Positions 8,505 to 17,046 of a stretch of DNA of 64,000 bases are shown here, piece by piece. Every line of letters starts with the position of its first letter. Within the stretch, counting starts at the first letter, position 1. The notes beneath the pieces were generated by a model, which searched no databases, was not told where the DNA came from, and saw nothing but the letters and a program-made list of their open reading frames with translations. The stretch is taken from NCBI GenBank assembly GCA_963848525.1, contig CAWKDZ010000002.1, positions 930,001-994,000 of the forward strand, read 5' to 3'. Source of the DNA: JACCTU01 sp963848525 (GTDB taxonomy: Bacteria; Actinomycetota; Thermoleophilia; Gaiellales; Gaiellaceae). The position numbers were made by a program, and so were the translations under genes.

Positions 8505-9440
8505 GTGCCGTCGCTCGAGGGCAAGGTCGCGATCGTCACCGGCGCCGGCCGCGGGATCGGGCGCGAGCACGCGCTCGCGCTCGCGCGCGCCGGCGCGAAG
8601 GTCGTCGTCAACGACCTCGGCGGGTCGCTGGCCGGCGAGGGCACGGATTCGAGCCCGGCGCAGACCGTCGTCAACGAGATCGTCGCCGCGGGCGGCGCGG
8701 CGGTCGCGAGCTACGACGACGTCTCGAGCTTCGACGCCGCCGAGCACATGATCGGACGCGCGGTCGAGCGCTACGGCCGCCTCGACATCCTCGTCAACAA
8801 CGCCGGGATCCTGCGCGACCGCATGCTCGTGAACATGACCGAGGACGAGTGGGACGCGGTGATCGCCGTGCACCTCAAGGGTCACTTCGCCCCGCTCCGG
8901 CACGCTGCCGCGTACTGGCGCGCGCAGGCGAAGGAGGGCGAGGAGCTGCGCGCGCGCGTGATCAACACGTCGAGCCCCTCCGGCGTCTTCGGCAACGTCG
9001 GCCAGGCGAACTACGGCGCGGCGAAGGCGGGGATCGCCGCCTTGACGGTGATCACCGCCCAGGAGCTGCAGCGCTACGGCGTCACCGTCAACTGCATCGC
9101 GCCGAACGCGCGCACGCGGATGACGGAGCTGACGTTCGGCGAGATCCCGGTGCCCGAGGGCGGCTTCGACCCGATGGATCCGGCGAACATGTCGCCGCTC
9201 GTGGTCGCGCTCTGCGCGGACGAGGCGCAGGCGATCACCGGGCAGTGCTTCTTCGCCTACGGCGGCGCGGTCAACATGCTCCGGCCCTGGGAGCCGGGCG
9301 AGCTCTTCGCCACGGACGAGCGCTGGGACGCGGACGAGCTGCTCGAGCAGCTGCTCGAGCGCTTCCCGGAAGGCGTCGCTCCCGAGGGGATGGCACCGAC
9401 GATGCAGCGCGCCGGAGGGCGGTCGATCCAGGTTGGTTGA
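8505..9440 (+). CDS. SDR oxidoreductase, (3R)-hydroxyacyl-CoA dehydrogenase type
   Basis: A 311-residue short-chain dehydrogenase of the multifunctional-enzyme type 2 (HSD17B4/FOX2) group. TGAGRGIG at residues 12-19, the NDLGGSLAGEG insertion after beta-2 typical of this group, NNAGILRDRM near 94, catalytic Ser near 144, and YGAAK at about 164-168. It starts GTG with a leaderless-type -10 six bases upstream and overlaps the following MaoC hydratase by eight bases. Together they provide the hydratase and (R)-specific dehydrogenase steps of beta-oxidation on the CoA esters made by the divergent cluster. Confidence 0.85.
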   Translation: MPSLEGKVAIVTGAGRGIGREHALALARAGAKVVVNDLGGSLAGEGTDSSPAQTVVNEIVAAGGAAVASYDDVSSFDAAEHMIGRAVERYGRLDILVNNAGILRDRMLVNMTEDEWDAVIAVHLKGHFAPLRHAAAYWRAQAKEGEELRARVINTSSPSGVFGNVGQANYGAAKAGIAALTVITAQELQRYGVTVNCIAPNARTRMTELTFGEIPVPEGGFDPMDPANMSPLVVALCADEAQAITGQCFFAYGGAVNMLRPWEPGELFATDERWDADELLEQLLERFPEGVAPEGMAPTMQRAGGRSIQVG

Positions 9441-9879
9441 GCTCACCCTCGAGGAGCTCGAGCAGGCCGAGGACGTCGACCTCGGCACGAGCGAGTGGAC
9501 GGAGATCGACCAGGGACGCATCGAGCGCTTCGCCGAGGCGACGCACGACCACCAGTGGATCCACGTCGACCCCGAGATGGCGAAGCAGGGGCCGTTCGGC
9601 ACGACCGTCGCTCACGGCTACCTCCAGCTCTCGCTGCTCCCGTACCTGGTGTCGCAGGTGCTGTCGGTGCCCGACGCGCGCATGGGGGTCAACTACGGGA
9701 TCGACAAGATCCGCTTCACCTCGCCGGTGCCGTCGGGCTCGCAGGTCCGGCTGAAAGCCCGCCTGCTCGGCGGCGAGCGTCGCGGCGAGGGCGTTCGCTA
9801 CCGCGTCGGCGTCGAGCTCGAGGTCAAGGACGCCGAGAAGCCGGCCTTCGTGGGCGAGGTCGTCTACCTCGTGTTCTGA
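9433..9879 (+). CDS. MaoC-family (R)-specific enoyl-CoA hydratase
   Basis: A 148-residue single hotdog-domain MaoC dehydratase. The hydratase 2 signature is present: HDHQWIHVDPEMAKQGPFGTTVAHGY spans the catalytic Asp/His pair (core D-x-x-W-I-H-x-D and GTTVAHGYL). It starts TTG within the end of the SDR gene. Hydrates trans-2-enoyl-CoA to (R)-3-hydroxyacyl-CoA, the substrate expected for its SDR neighbour. Its TGA stop overlaps a CTG that seems to start the next gene. Confidence 0.88.
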   Translation: MVELTLEELEQAEDVDLGTSEWTEIDQGRIERFAEATHDHQWIHVDPEMAKQGPFGTTVAHGYLQLSLLPYLVSQVLSVPDARMGVNYGIDKIRFTSPVPSGSQVRLKARLLGGERRGEGVRYRVGVELEVKDAEKPAFVGEVVYLVF

Positions 9880-10928
9880 GCGCGCGCGCATCACCCACTC
9901 GGGTTTTCGATCGGCTCGACGAGCTGTACGCGCTCGGCGTCGGGCCTGGAGCCAACCGCGTCGGCGGGACGCCGGAGGAGCAGCGGGCGTGCGAGCTCGC
10001 CGCCGGCTGGATGGAGGAGGCCGGGCTCGAGGTCGAGTGGGACCCGGTCGGGAACGTCGTCGGGCGCCTTCGCGGCGAGCAGCCCGGGCTGCCCGAGGTC
10101 TGGACGGGCTCCCACCTGGACACCGTGCCGGCGGGCGGGAAGTACGACGGCGCGCTCGGCGTCGTCGGCGGGCTCGAGGCGGTCGTGCACGCAGGTCGCT
10201 GCCCACGGACGCTCGCCGTCGTCGTCTTCCGCGACGAGGAGCGCGGCTGCAACGGGAGTCGAGCCCTCGTCGCCCGCGGTGCGCTCCCCGGACGCTACGT
10301 CGAGCTGCACGTCGAGCAGGGACCGGTGCTCGCCGGGCTCGGCGCGCCGCTCGGAGTCGTGACCGGGATCGCGGGCTACACGCACCGCGAGGTCGTGTTC
10401 GACGGGTCGGCCGGCCATGCGGGCACTACGCCGATGTCCGCGCGCGACGACGCGCTCGTCAAGGCGGCCGAGTTCGTGCTGCACGTGCGCCAGGCGGCGC
10501 GCGGCGTCGACGGCACGGTCGCGACCGTCGGCCGGCTCGAGGTCGAGCCGGGAGCGGGCAACGTCGTCCCGGGCCGCGTGCGCCTGACGGTCGACGCCCG
10601 GGCGCCCGACGCCGAGCGGCTCGAACGGCTGCTCGACGCGATCGGCCTCGAGCCCGGTGCCGACGTCACGCCCGTCGCTATGGCCCAGACGGTCCGCGCT
10701 GCGCTCGTCCAGGAGCTCGAGGCGCGCGGTTTGCCCGCACCGGATCTCCCCTCCGGCGCCGGCCACGACGCGGGCGTGCTCGCCGCCGCCGGTGTCGAGG
10801 CGGGGATGCTCTTCGTCCGCAGCCTCAACGGCGGCGTCAGCCATTCGCCCGACGAGCTCTCGAGCGACGAGGACGTCGAGCTCGCGGTCGACGTGCTCGC
10901 CGCGAGCCTTCGCCGCCTCGCGGGCTAG
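9876..10928 (+). CDS. M20-family amidohydrolase (allantoate/N-carbamoyl amino acid type)
   Basis: About 350 residues of the AllC/hydantoin-carbamoylase branch of the M20 metallopeptidase family. Metal-site landmarks: GSHLDTVPAGGKYDGALG, FRDEERG, ELHVEQGPVL, and the C-terminal SGAGHDAGVLA and GGVSHSPDE. The dimerisation-domain sequence SAGHAGTTPM is typical. It is shorter than the usual 400-420 residues, mainly between the glutamate motif and HVEQGP. No ATG, GTG or TTG is in frame near the expected N-terminus; CTG at 9876 overlaps the MaoC stop (CTGA) and is the best start. Beside the urate pathway it is the candidate for allantoate hydrolysis. Shares CTAG with the convergent DUF3830 gene. Confidence 0.78.
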   Translation: MSARASPTRVFDRLDELYALGVGPGANRVGGTPEEQRACELAAGWMEEAGLEVEWDPVGNVVGRLRGEQPGLPEVWTGSHLDTVPAGGKYDGALGVVGGLEAVVHAGRCPRTLAVVVFRDEERGCNGSRALVARGALPGRYVELHVEQGPVLAGLGAPLGVVTGIAGYTHREVVFDGSAGHAGTTPMSARDDALVKAAEFVLHVRQAARGVDGTVATVGRLEVEPGAGNVVPGRVRLTVDARAPDAERLERLLDAIGLEPGADVTPVAMAQTVRAALVQELEARGLPAPDLPSGAGHDAGVLAAAGVEAGMLFVRSLNGGVSHSPDELSSDEDVELAVDVLAASLRRLAG

Positions 10929-11332
10929 CGCTCCGTGAAGGTGATCGGCTGCGCGCCCTCCCAGAGCGTGCGCCGGCCGAGCTCCCGCAGGTTCTCGGCG
11001 CCCTCGGTCACCGTCGCGAAGTGGTTCCCGGCGAGCGGGCCTGCCTTGCTGGCGAACGCGCAGGGGCCGTACGGGAAGAGCAGCTCGGTCTCGCTGATCC
11101 CGCCGGGGTAGAGCAGGAGCTCGCCCGGCGACGGGTAGCTCGTCGCGTTCTCCGGCCCGATCCCCAGCTCGAGCTCTCCGAAGGGGATCCAGTTGGACTC
11201 GCCGCTCCAGCGGCAGTGGATGATCTTCGACTCGAGCGGGAGCAGCCGCCGGAAGGCCGCCACCGTGTCCGGCGCCGCGTCCTCCTCGAGCCGCGCGACG
11301 AAGCGGAAGTCCCCGACCGCGATCTCGATCAT
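10925..11332 (-). CDS. DUF3830 protein (cyclophilin-like fold)
   Basis: A 135-residue protein matching the DUF3830 family: the core segments PLESKIIHCRWSGE, PSPGELLLYPGGISETE and the C-terminal LAGNHFATV are typical. Family members adopt a cyclophilin-like barrel but have no established biochemical role that I know of. It is the last gene of the purine-catabolism operon, its ATG overlapping the puuD stop (ATGA), and it converges on the M20 amidohydrolase. That position suggests a job in late urate or allantoin metabolism, which is inference from context only. Confidence 0.8.
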   Translation of the reverse strand: MIEIAVGDFRFVARLEEDAAPDTVAAFRRLLPLESKIIHCRWSGESNWIPFGELELGIGPENATSYPSPGELLLYPGGISETELLFPYGPCAFASKAGPLAGNHFATVTEGAENLRELGRRTLWEGAQPITFTER

Positions 11333-12525
11333 CGCTGCGACTGTATCCAGCGGCCGAGCAGGTCGCGCTCGTCGTCCGTCATGCCAGTCGCGTTGCCGAG
11401 CGGCATCGCCCGCGTGCGCACGGCCTGCTGCTCGATCGCGTCGGCCTGCGCGCGGATCTGCTCCTCCGTCTCGAGGACGACGCCCCCACGCTGCGCGGAC
11501 GCCGAGTGGCACGTCGCGCAGCGCTGCTCGACGATCGTCGCGACGCGCGCGAACTCGACCGGCGCCTCGGCCTCGGCGGGCTCCGCCTCGTCCGGGCGGA
11601 TCGCATACGCGAGCACCGCAAGTGCGATCGCGGCCGTTGCCGGGATCGCCCACACGTTCTGGCCGCGGTGCCGCATGTTGAAGTAGAGGCGCACCCACGC
11701 GCCGATCAGCATCAGGACGAGCAGGACGAGCCACGCGTCCTCGCGCGCGTACAGGAACGGGAAGTGCGGCCCGAGCATCGCGAGCACGACCGGCAGCGTC
11801 AGGTAGTTGTTGTGCACCGAGCGCTGCTTGCCGCGCAGCCCGTGCGCCGGGTCGGGCTCGCGCCCCGCCTCCTTCGCGCGGATCAGCGCCCAGTGGGCGG
11901 GGATGATCACGATCAGGACGTTGGCGACCATGATCGTCCCGAGCATCGCGCCGAGCTGGATCGGGAGGGCCCGGGCGCCGAACACCTGCGAGACGCCGTA
12001 GGCCGACACGGCCAGGAACGCGACGACCGCGAGCGCGAGCAGCAGCTCACGGTCGCCGAGCAGCCGGCAGAGCCCGTCGTAGACGAACCACGCGACTGCC
12101 AGCAGCCCGATGCTGATCCCGACCGCGCTGCTCTCGCTCAGGTCGGCGACGCTGCGGTCGATCAGGTACGTGTCGGCGTCGAGGTAGTAGAGGACGACGA
12201 GCAGCGCGAAGCCGCTCAGCCACGTCGTGTACGCCTCCCACTTGTACCAGTGGAGCGGCTCGGGCAGCGTCTCCGGCGCGACGCGGAACTTCTGCACGCG
12301 GTAGAAGCCGCCGCCGTGGATCTCCCACGACTCGCCGCCGATGCCGGCGTCCCGGTCGTCCGCTTCGCGCGGCGACCGCAGGTGGCTGTCGAGCGCGACG
12401 AAGTAGAACGAGGTCCCGATCCAGACGATCCCGGCGATCACGTGCAGCCAGCGGAGCAGGAGGTCGGCCCAGTCGCGCAGGTACGCGTCGCCGAGCAGCA
12501 AGTGACACTGAGTTACTTGGCTCAC
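11329..12525 (-). CDS. puuD: PuuD-type membrane urate hydroxylase with cytochrome c tail
   Basis: A 398-residue membrane protein that oxidises urate to 5-hydroxyisourate, passing electrons to its own haem. The N-terminal part has about eight hydrophobic helices, beginning LLLRWLHVIAGIVWIGTSFYF, with conserved HGGGFYRVQKF and HWYKWEAYTTW loops characteristic of PuuD. The C-terminal soluble domain holds a single CxxCH haem-binding motif (CATCH, about residue 340) and a downstream Met for axial ligation (AMPLGNATGM). GTG start forms a GTGA overlap with the HIUase-OHCU stop. It replaces soluble uricase, which is not seen in this window. Confidence 0.85.
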   Translation of the reverse strand: MSQVTQCHLLLGDAYLRDWADLLLRWLHVIAGIVWIGTSFYFVALDSHLRSPREADDRDAGIGGESWEIHGGGFYRVQKFRVAPETLPEPLHWYKWEAYTTWLSGFALLVVLYYLDADTYLIDRSVADLSESSAVGISIGLLAVAWFVYDGLCRLLGDRELLLALAVVAFLAVSAYGVSQVFGARALPIQLGAMLGTIMVANVLIVIIPAHWALIRAKEAGREPDPAHGLRGKQRSVHNNYLTLPVVLAMLGPHFPFLYAREDAWLVLLVLMLIGAWVRLYFNMRHRGQNVWAIPATAAIALAVLAYAIRPDEAEPAEAEAPVEFARVATIVEQRCATCHSASAQRGGVVLETEEQIRAQADAIEQQAVRTRAMPLGNATGMTDDERDLLGRWIQSQR

Positions 12526-13223
12526 GGGTTCTGCCAGCGGTCGCGCGCGATCGCGACGAGCTCGTTCGCCGCCGTCTCGAGCTCCTCCTCGCGCGAGCGC
12601 TGGAGCCGCTCGCGGAGGACGTCGAGGATGACCGCCTTCGGCCGCCGGTTGACGAAGACGACGAAGCGGAAGCCGAACTTCTCCTCGTAGACCTGGTTCA
12701 GGTACGCGAGCTCGGTCTCGATCACGGCGTCGTGGTCCGGCCCCTGCTCGAGGCGCGAGCGCTCGGAGAGCGTCTTGGCGCCGATCGCGGGATGCGCCTC
12801 GAGCGCCTCGACGAGCTCCTCCTCGGTCAGGTCGCGGATCACGTCGGCGGCCGACTCGAGTGGATGCTCGACTTCGGCGAGGCGCTCGACGAAGCGCGTG
12901 CGACCCTCGAAGAGCTCGGCGAGCTCCTCGACGGTCAGCTGCCGCGGTAGCTCGCGCACGAGTACGAGCGAGACGAGGAGCGGGACGTGCGTGTGCCCCG
13001 GCCCGAGCTCGACCTCGAGCTCGACGCGGCGGAAGAACGGCGAGGGCGGGTGGAAGACCAGGCTGTAGGTGCCCGGCGCGAGGTCGCCGCCGAGGTCGGC
13101 GATCCGGCCGTCGGCGTCGGTGTCGCGCTCGTCGACGACCTCGCCGCCGCGCAGCAGCTCGACGCGGACGCCCTCCGCGGGACGGCCGCGCTCCGTGTCG
13201 AGGACGTGCGTGGAGAGGCTCAT
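12522..13223 (-). CDS. Hydroxyisourate hydrolase-OHCU decarboxylase fusion
   Basis: A 233-residue two-domain enzyme covering the two steps after urate oxidation. Residues 1-95 are transthyretin-like 5-hydroxyisourate hydrolase: LSTHVLDTERGRPA at the N-terminus (catalytic His5), DADGRI with the conserved Arg, and HTHVPLL. The C-terminal YRGS tetrapeptide that normally closes the HIUase active site is missing; sequence passes straight into an OHCU decarboxylase domain (ELAELFEG, EAHPAIGAKT with catalytic His, NQVYEEKFGFRFVVFV). The order HIUase then decarboxylase is the reverse of the plant allantoin synthase. ATG 13223 overlaps the stop of the 8-oxoguanine deaminase gene. Confidence 0.85.
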   Translation of the reverse strand: MSLSTHVLDTERGRPAEGVRVELLRGGEVVDERDTDADGRIADLGGDLAPGTYSLVFHPPSPFFRRVELEVELGPGHTHVPLLVSLVLVRELPRQLTVEELAELFEGRTRFVERLAEVEHPLESAADVIRDLTEEELVEALEAHPAIGAKTLSERSRLEQGPDHDAVIETELAYLNQVYEEKFGFRFVVFVNRRPKAVILDVLRERLQRSREEELETAANELVAIARDRWQNP

Positions 13224-14542
13224 GGGGCGAATCTTCTCGCCTGGCGGCGATGCTCGCGCGCGATCTCGTCCTCGTCGGCGCGAACGAGGTGGCGGTCGCG
13301 CACGACCTCCTCGCCCCCGACGACGAGCCGTTCGACCCGGTGGGGCGCCGAGAGCACCAGCCCGGCGACCGGATCGGCCGCCCCGCCGAGCTCCAGGCGC
13401 TCGAGCGACCAGACGGCGAAGTCCGCCCGCTTGCCGGGCTCGAGCGAGCCGATGTCGTCGCGGCCGAGCACGCGGGCGCCGCCCACCGTCGCCAGGCGGA
13501 GCGCCTCGCGCGCGGTCAGCGCGTCCGGGCCGCCGCGGCCGCGGGCGACGAGCAGCGCCTGCTTGACCTCGAGGCCGAGGTCGCCGCGCTCGTTCGAGGC
13601 CGAGCCGTCGACGCCGAGACCGACGCGCACGCCCGCGTCGAGCAGCTCGCGCACCGGCGCGACACCCGCGCCGAGCCGCAGGTTCGAGGTCGGGCAGTGC
13701 GCGACGCCGACGCCGTGGCGCGCGAATGCGGCGACGTCGTCGTCGGAGAGGTGGACGCAGTGCGCGCACCAGACGTCGCCGTCGAGCCAGCCGAGCTCCT
13801 CGAGGTACTCGACCGGGCGGCAGCCGTAGAGCTCGCGGCAGTACTCCTCTTCCTCGACGGTCTCCGCGAGGTGCGTGTGCAGCTGGAGGCCGAGCCGGCG
13901 CGCGAGCGCGGCCGACTCGCGCATCAGCTCGCGCGTGACCGAGAACGGCGAGCAGGGCGCGACCGCGATCCCGATCCGGTCGTCCGCGAGCGCCGCCAGG
14001 CGCTCCGTGTCGGCCAGCACCGCGTCGGGCTCCTCGACGAGCTCGTCGGGCGGCAGCCCGCCGTCCGACTGCCCGAGGTCCATCGACCCGCGCGAGGCGA
14101 CGAGGCGGACGCCGAGCTCGCGCGCCGCCTGCACCTCGGCCTCGATCAGCCCCTCGCGGCCGCGCGGGAACACGTAGTGGTGGTCGAACACGGTCGTGCA
14201 GCCGGAGAGGGCGAGCTCGGCGAGGCCGGTGCGCGCGGCCGCGTACTCGGCGTCGGCGTCGATCCCGGCCCAGACCGGGTAGAGCTCCCGCAGCCAGGTG
14301 AAGAGGTCGGCCTGCTGCGCGCGCGCACGCGTGAGCGTCTGGTACAGGTGGTGGTGCGTGTTGATCAGCCCGGGCGTGACGAGCGCACCGCCGAGGTCGA
14401 CGCGTTCGTCCGCGGCCGGTGCCTCCCCACCGCCGACGGCCTCGAGCAGGCCGTCGTCGCCCACGAGCAGCCAGCCGTCCTCGTGCTCGGTGCCTGCGTC
14501 GTCGATCGCGACGACATACGCGCGCTCGTAGAGCGTGCTCAT
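13220..14542 (-). CDS. 8-oxoguanine deaminase / amidohydrolase
   Basis: A 440-residue amidohydrolase-superfamily deaminase of the 8-oxoguanine/guanine deaminase/TrzN-AtzB group. The zinc ligands are visible in NTHHHLYQT, LHTHLAET, CAHCVHLS and GLGVDGSASN, in the usual order. NxHxHxYQ followed by RARAQQADLF and the cysteine-rich AHCVHL segment are features of 8-oxoguanine deaminases. It converts 8-oxoguanine to urate, which puts it at the same pathway entry point as xanthine dehydrogenase. Four-base ATGA overlaps on both sides show it is in the middle of the purine operon. Other aminopurine or triazine substrates cannot be excluded. Confidence 0.82.
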   Translation of the reverse strand: MSTLYERAYVVAIDDAGTEHEDGWLLVGDDGLLEAVGGGEAPAADERVDLGGALVTPGLINTHHHLYQTLTRARAQQADLFTWLRELYPVWAGIDADAEYAAARTGLAELALSGCTTVFDHHYVFPRGREGLIEAEVQAARELGVRLVASRGSMDLGQSDGGLPPDELVEEPDAVLADTERLAALADDRIGIAVAPCSPFSVTRELMRESAALARRLGLQLHTHLAETVEEEEYCRELYGCRPVEYLEELGWLDGDVWCAHCVHLSDDDVAAFARHGVGVAHCPTSNLRLGAGVAPVRELLDAGVRVGLGVDGSASNERGDLGLEVKQALLVARGRGGPDALTAREALRLATVGGARVLGRDDIGSLEPGKRADFAVWSLERLELGGAADPVAGLVLSAPHRVERLVVGGEEVVRDRHLVRADEDEIAREHRRQARRFAP

Positions 14543-16230
14543 GCGCGGAGCGGGACGAGCTCGAAGCGGTCGACGTCGACGAGCCCGTGGTCGGTGATCT
14601 TCAGGCTCGGGATCACCGAGAGCGCCAGGAACGCGAGCGACTGGAACGGCGAGGGCAACGTGCAGCCGAGCGTGCGCGCCGCCTCGACGCAGGCGCGCGT
14701 CGCGGCCACGACCTCGGTGAGCGGGCGGTCGGAGAGCAGGCCCGCGACCGGCAGCGGCAGCTCGGCGCGCACCTCGCCGCCCTCGACGACGACGATCCCG
14801 CCGCCGAGCTCGGCCAGGCGCTCGACGGCGCGATCCAGGTCGCGCGGATCCATCCCGACGACCACGACGTTGTGCGCGTCGTGCGCGATCGTCGAGCCGA
14901 GCGCTCCAGCCCGCAGCCCGAACCCGCGCACGAACCCGCGCCCGATCCTGCCCGTGCCGAGGTGACGCTCGACCACCGCGACCAGCGCGAGGTCGCGCGA
15001 CGGATCCGCGACCGCGTGGCCATCGGAGACGGTCGGCTCGTCCACGAGCGCCTCGGTGACGATCTGATCGGGGACGACGCCGATCACCCGCGCGCGACCA
15101 CCTTCCCAGGGCACGGCGAAGTCCCGGGGCGTCGTCGGCTTGAGCCGCACGGTGTGCTTGACCCACTCGGGCACCTCGGGCCGGCCGATCTCGCCGACCG
15201 GCCGCCCACGCTTGAGCACGAGCTCGGGCTCGAAGCGCTCGAGGTCCGGCAGGACGAGCAGGTCGGCCTGGTAGCCGGGCGCGACCGCGCCGAGGTGCGC
15301 GAGGCCGTGCCACGTCGCCGGATTGTGCGACGCCATCACGAGCGCGTCCTCGGGCGCGATTCCCTGCGCGACGCTCGCGCGGACCATCGAGTTGACGTGC
15401 CCTTCGTCGACGATGTGCTCGGGCTCGCGATCGTCGGTGCAGAACGCGATCCTGCTCGGACCGAACTCGCGCACGACCGGGAGCAGCGCCTCGAGGTTGC
15501 GCGCGGCGGACGCCTCGCGGATCAGGAGCCACATGCCCGCGCGCAGGCGTTGCCGCCCCTCCTCAGCCGTGTACGCCTCGTGGTCCGAGCGGATCCCGGC
15601 CGCGGCGTACGCGTTCAGCTGCTTGCCCAGCACGCCCGGCGCGTGGCCGTCGACGTGCGAGGCGCCGTGCAGGTCGAGCTTCGCGAGCTCACGTGCGTCG
15701 CCCCCGACGACGCCGGGGAAGTTCATCATCTCGGCGAGCCCGATCACGCGCTTGCGGCGCAGCAGCCCCTCGAGGTCGCCGGTCGTGAGCTCGCGCCGCG
15801 GCGACTCGAACGCGGACGCCGGGACGCACGACGACGCCATCACGAAGACGTCGAGCGGGACCTCGTCGCACGCGTCGAGCAGCCAGTGGACGCCGTCGGT
15901 GCCGAGCACGTTCGCGATCTCGTGCGGGTCGGCGACGACTGCGGTCGTGCCGAGCGGCAGGACGAGCCGCGCGAACTCGTCCACGAGCAGCTTCGAGGAC
16001 TCGAGGTGCATGTGCGCGTCGACGAACCCGGGCACGACCCAGCGGCCGCTCGCGTCGACGACTTCGTTCCCGTCGTAGTCGCCGAGCCCGGCGACGTAGC
16101 CGTCGGCGATCGCGACGTCGACGTCGAGCCATTCGCGCGTGAAGACCGAGAGGACGTGTCCGCCGCGCACGACGAGATCCGCGGGCTCGTCCCCGCGAGC
16201 TACCGAAAGACGCCGCGCGAGATCGGCCAT
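14539..16230 (-). CDS. ade: Adenine deaminase
   Basis: A 563-residue manganese/iron adenine deaminase of the Ade family, converting adenine to hypoxanthine. Motifs: GFVDAHMHLESS (metal ligands), TTAVVADPHEIANVLG, HVDGHAPGV, SDHEAYTAEE, IAFCTDDREPEHI, and a C-terminal domain with GRIGRGFVRGFG and DAHNVVVVG. Length matches the family (550-590). ATG 16230 is chosen because a TACGTT -10 element sits eight bases upstream; GTG 16236 would leave only two bases. First gene of the leftward purine operon and divergent from the xanthine dehydrogenase genes, with just 28 bp between starts. Confidence 0.9.
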   Translation of the reverse strand: MADLARRLSVARGDEPADLVVRGGHVLSVFTREWLDVDVAIADGYVAGLGDYDGNEVVDASGRWVVPGFVDAHMHLESSKLLVDEFARLVLPLGTTAVVADPHEIANVLGTDGVHWLLDACDEVPLDVFVMASSCVPASAFESPRRELTTGDLEGLLRRKRVIGLAEMMNFPGVVGGDARELAKLDLHGASHVDGHAPGVLGKQLNAYAAAGIRSDHEAYTAEEGRQRLRAGMWLLIREASAARNLEALLPVVREFGPSRIAFCTDDREPEHIVDEGHVNSMVRASVAQGIAPEDALVMASHNPATWHGLAHLGAVAPGYQADLLVLPDLERFEPELVLKRGRPVGEIGRPEVPEWVKHTVRLKPTTPRDFAVPWEGGRARVIGVVPDQIVTEALVDEPTVSDGHAVADPSRDLALVAVVERHLGTGRIGRGFVRGFGLRAGALGSTIAHDAHNVVVVGMDPRDLDRAVERLAELGGGIVVVEGGEVRAELPLPVAGLLSDRPLTEVVAATRACVEAARTLGCTLPSPFQSLAFLALSVIPSLKITDHGLVDVDRFELVPLRA

Positions 16231-16238
16231 GCGCACCT

Positions 16239-16251
16239 AACGTACTACGCT
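16239..16251. promoter_or_regulatory. Divergent leaderless -10 pair between ade and xanthine dehydrogenase
   Basis: TACGCT (16246-16251, plus strand) lies seven bases before GTG 16259, and TACGTT (16244-16239, minus strand) lies eight bases before ATG 16230. The 28-bp gap holds no Shine-Dalgarno for either gene. A single regulator bound here could control the whole purine module; no obvious palindromic operator is seen. Confidence 0.45.
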
Positions 16252-16258
16252 TGGCCGA

Positions 16259-17046
16259 GTGGAGGTTCTGACTCCGCGTTCGCTCGACGAGGCGCTGCGG
16301 CTGAAGTCGGAGCGGCCCGACGCCGTGCCGATCGCAGGGCGGAACCGACGTGATGGTGGCGCTGAACTTCGACCGGTTGCGGCCCGCGACGATCCTCAAC
16401 CTGAACGAGGTCGCCGAGCTTCGCGGCTGGTCGCGGGCGAACGGGACGCTGCGGCTGGGCGCGGGCCTGACGTACACCGAGGCGATGGCGTCGCCGCTCG
16501 CCGAGCTCCTTCCCGCGCTCGCCGAGGCGTCGCGGACAGTCGGCTCGCCGCAGATCCGCAACCGCGGCACGATCGGCGGGAACCTCGGGACCGCGTCGCC
16601 GGCGGGCGACGCGCTGCCGCCGCTGCTCGTCGCCGGCGCGGACGTCGTCGTCGCGAGCGTGCGCGGCGAGCGCGTGGTCGCGCTCGAGGAGTTCGTCGTC
16701 GGGGTGAAGCGCAACGCGCTCGCCGAGGACGAGCTGATCGCCGGTGTCGTCGTCCCCGTCCGCGACGACGCGCGCGAGACGTTCATGAAGGTCGGGCCGC
16801 GCAACGCGATGGTGATCGCGGTCGTCTCGCTGGCGCTGCGCGCGGACGAACGAGCTATGTGCCGCGTTCGGCTCGGCCGGGCCTGTGCCGATCGTCGTGC
16901 GCGGCCGTGTCGCCGACGCCGAGTCCTTCCCGACGCGCGTCGCGGAGGCGGCGCGCCCGATCGACGACGTGCGCGGTTCCGCGGCGTACCGTCGGCACGC
17001 GCTGCGCGTGCTGACGAAGCGTGCTTTGGATCGCTGCCTCTCGTGA
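16259..17046 (+). pseudogene. Xanthine dehydrogenase FAD-binding subunit, two frameshifts
   Basis: The FAD subunit of a three-subunit molybdenum hydroxylase (CoxM/XdhB type), about 260 residues if repaired. One extra G in the GGG at 16337-16339 breaks the FAD motif: removing it gives AVPIAGGTDVMVAL. Middle landmarks are intact: TVGSPQIRNRGTIGGNLGTASPAGD. A second extra base near 16851 separates LALRADE from ELCAAFGSAGPVPIV and the C-terminal domain ending KRALDRCLS. Both faults are single-base gains and the flanking subunit genes are intact, so the gene is probably functional in the organism. The stop overlaps the iron-sulphur subunit start (GTGA). Confidence 0.82.
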
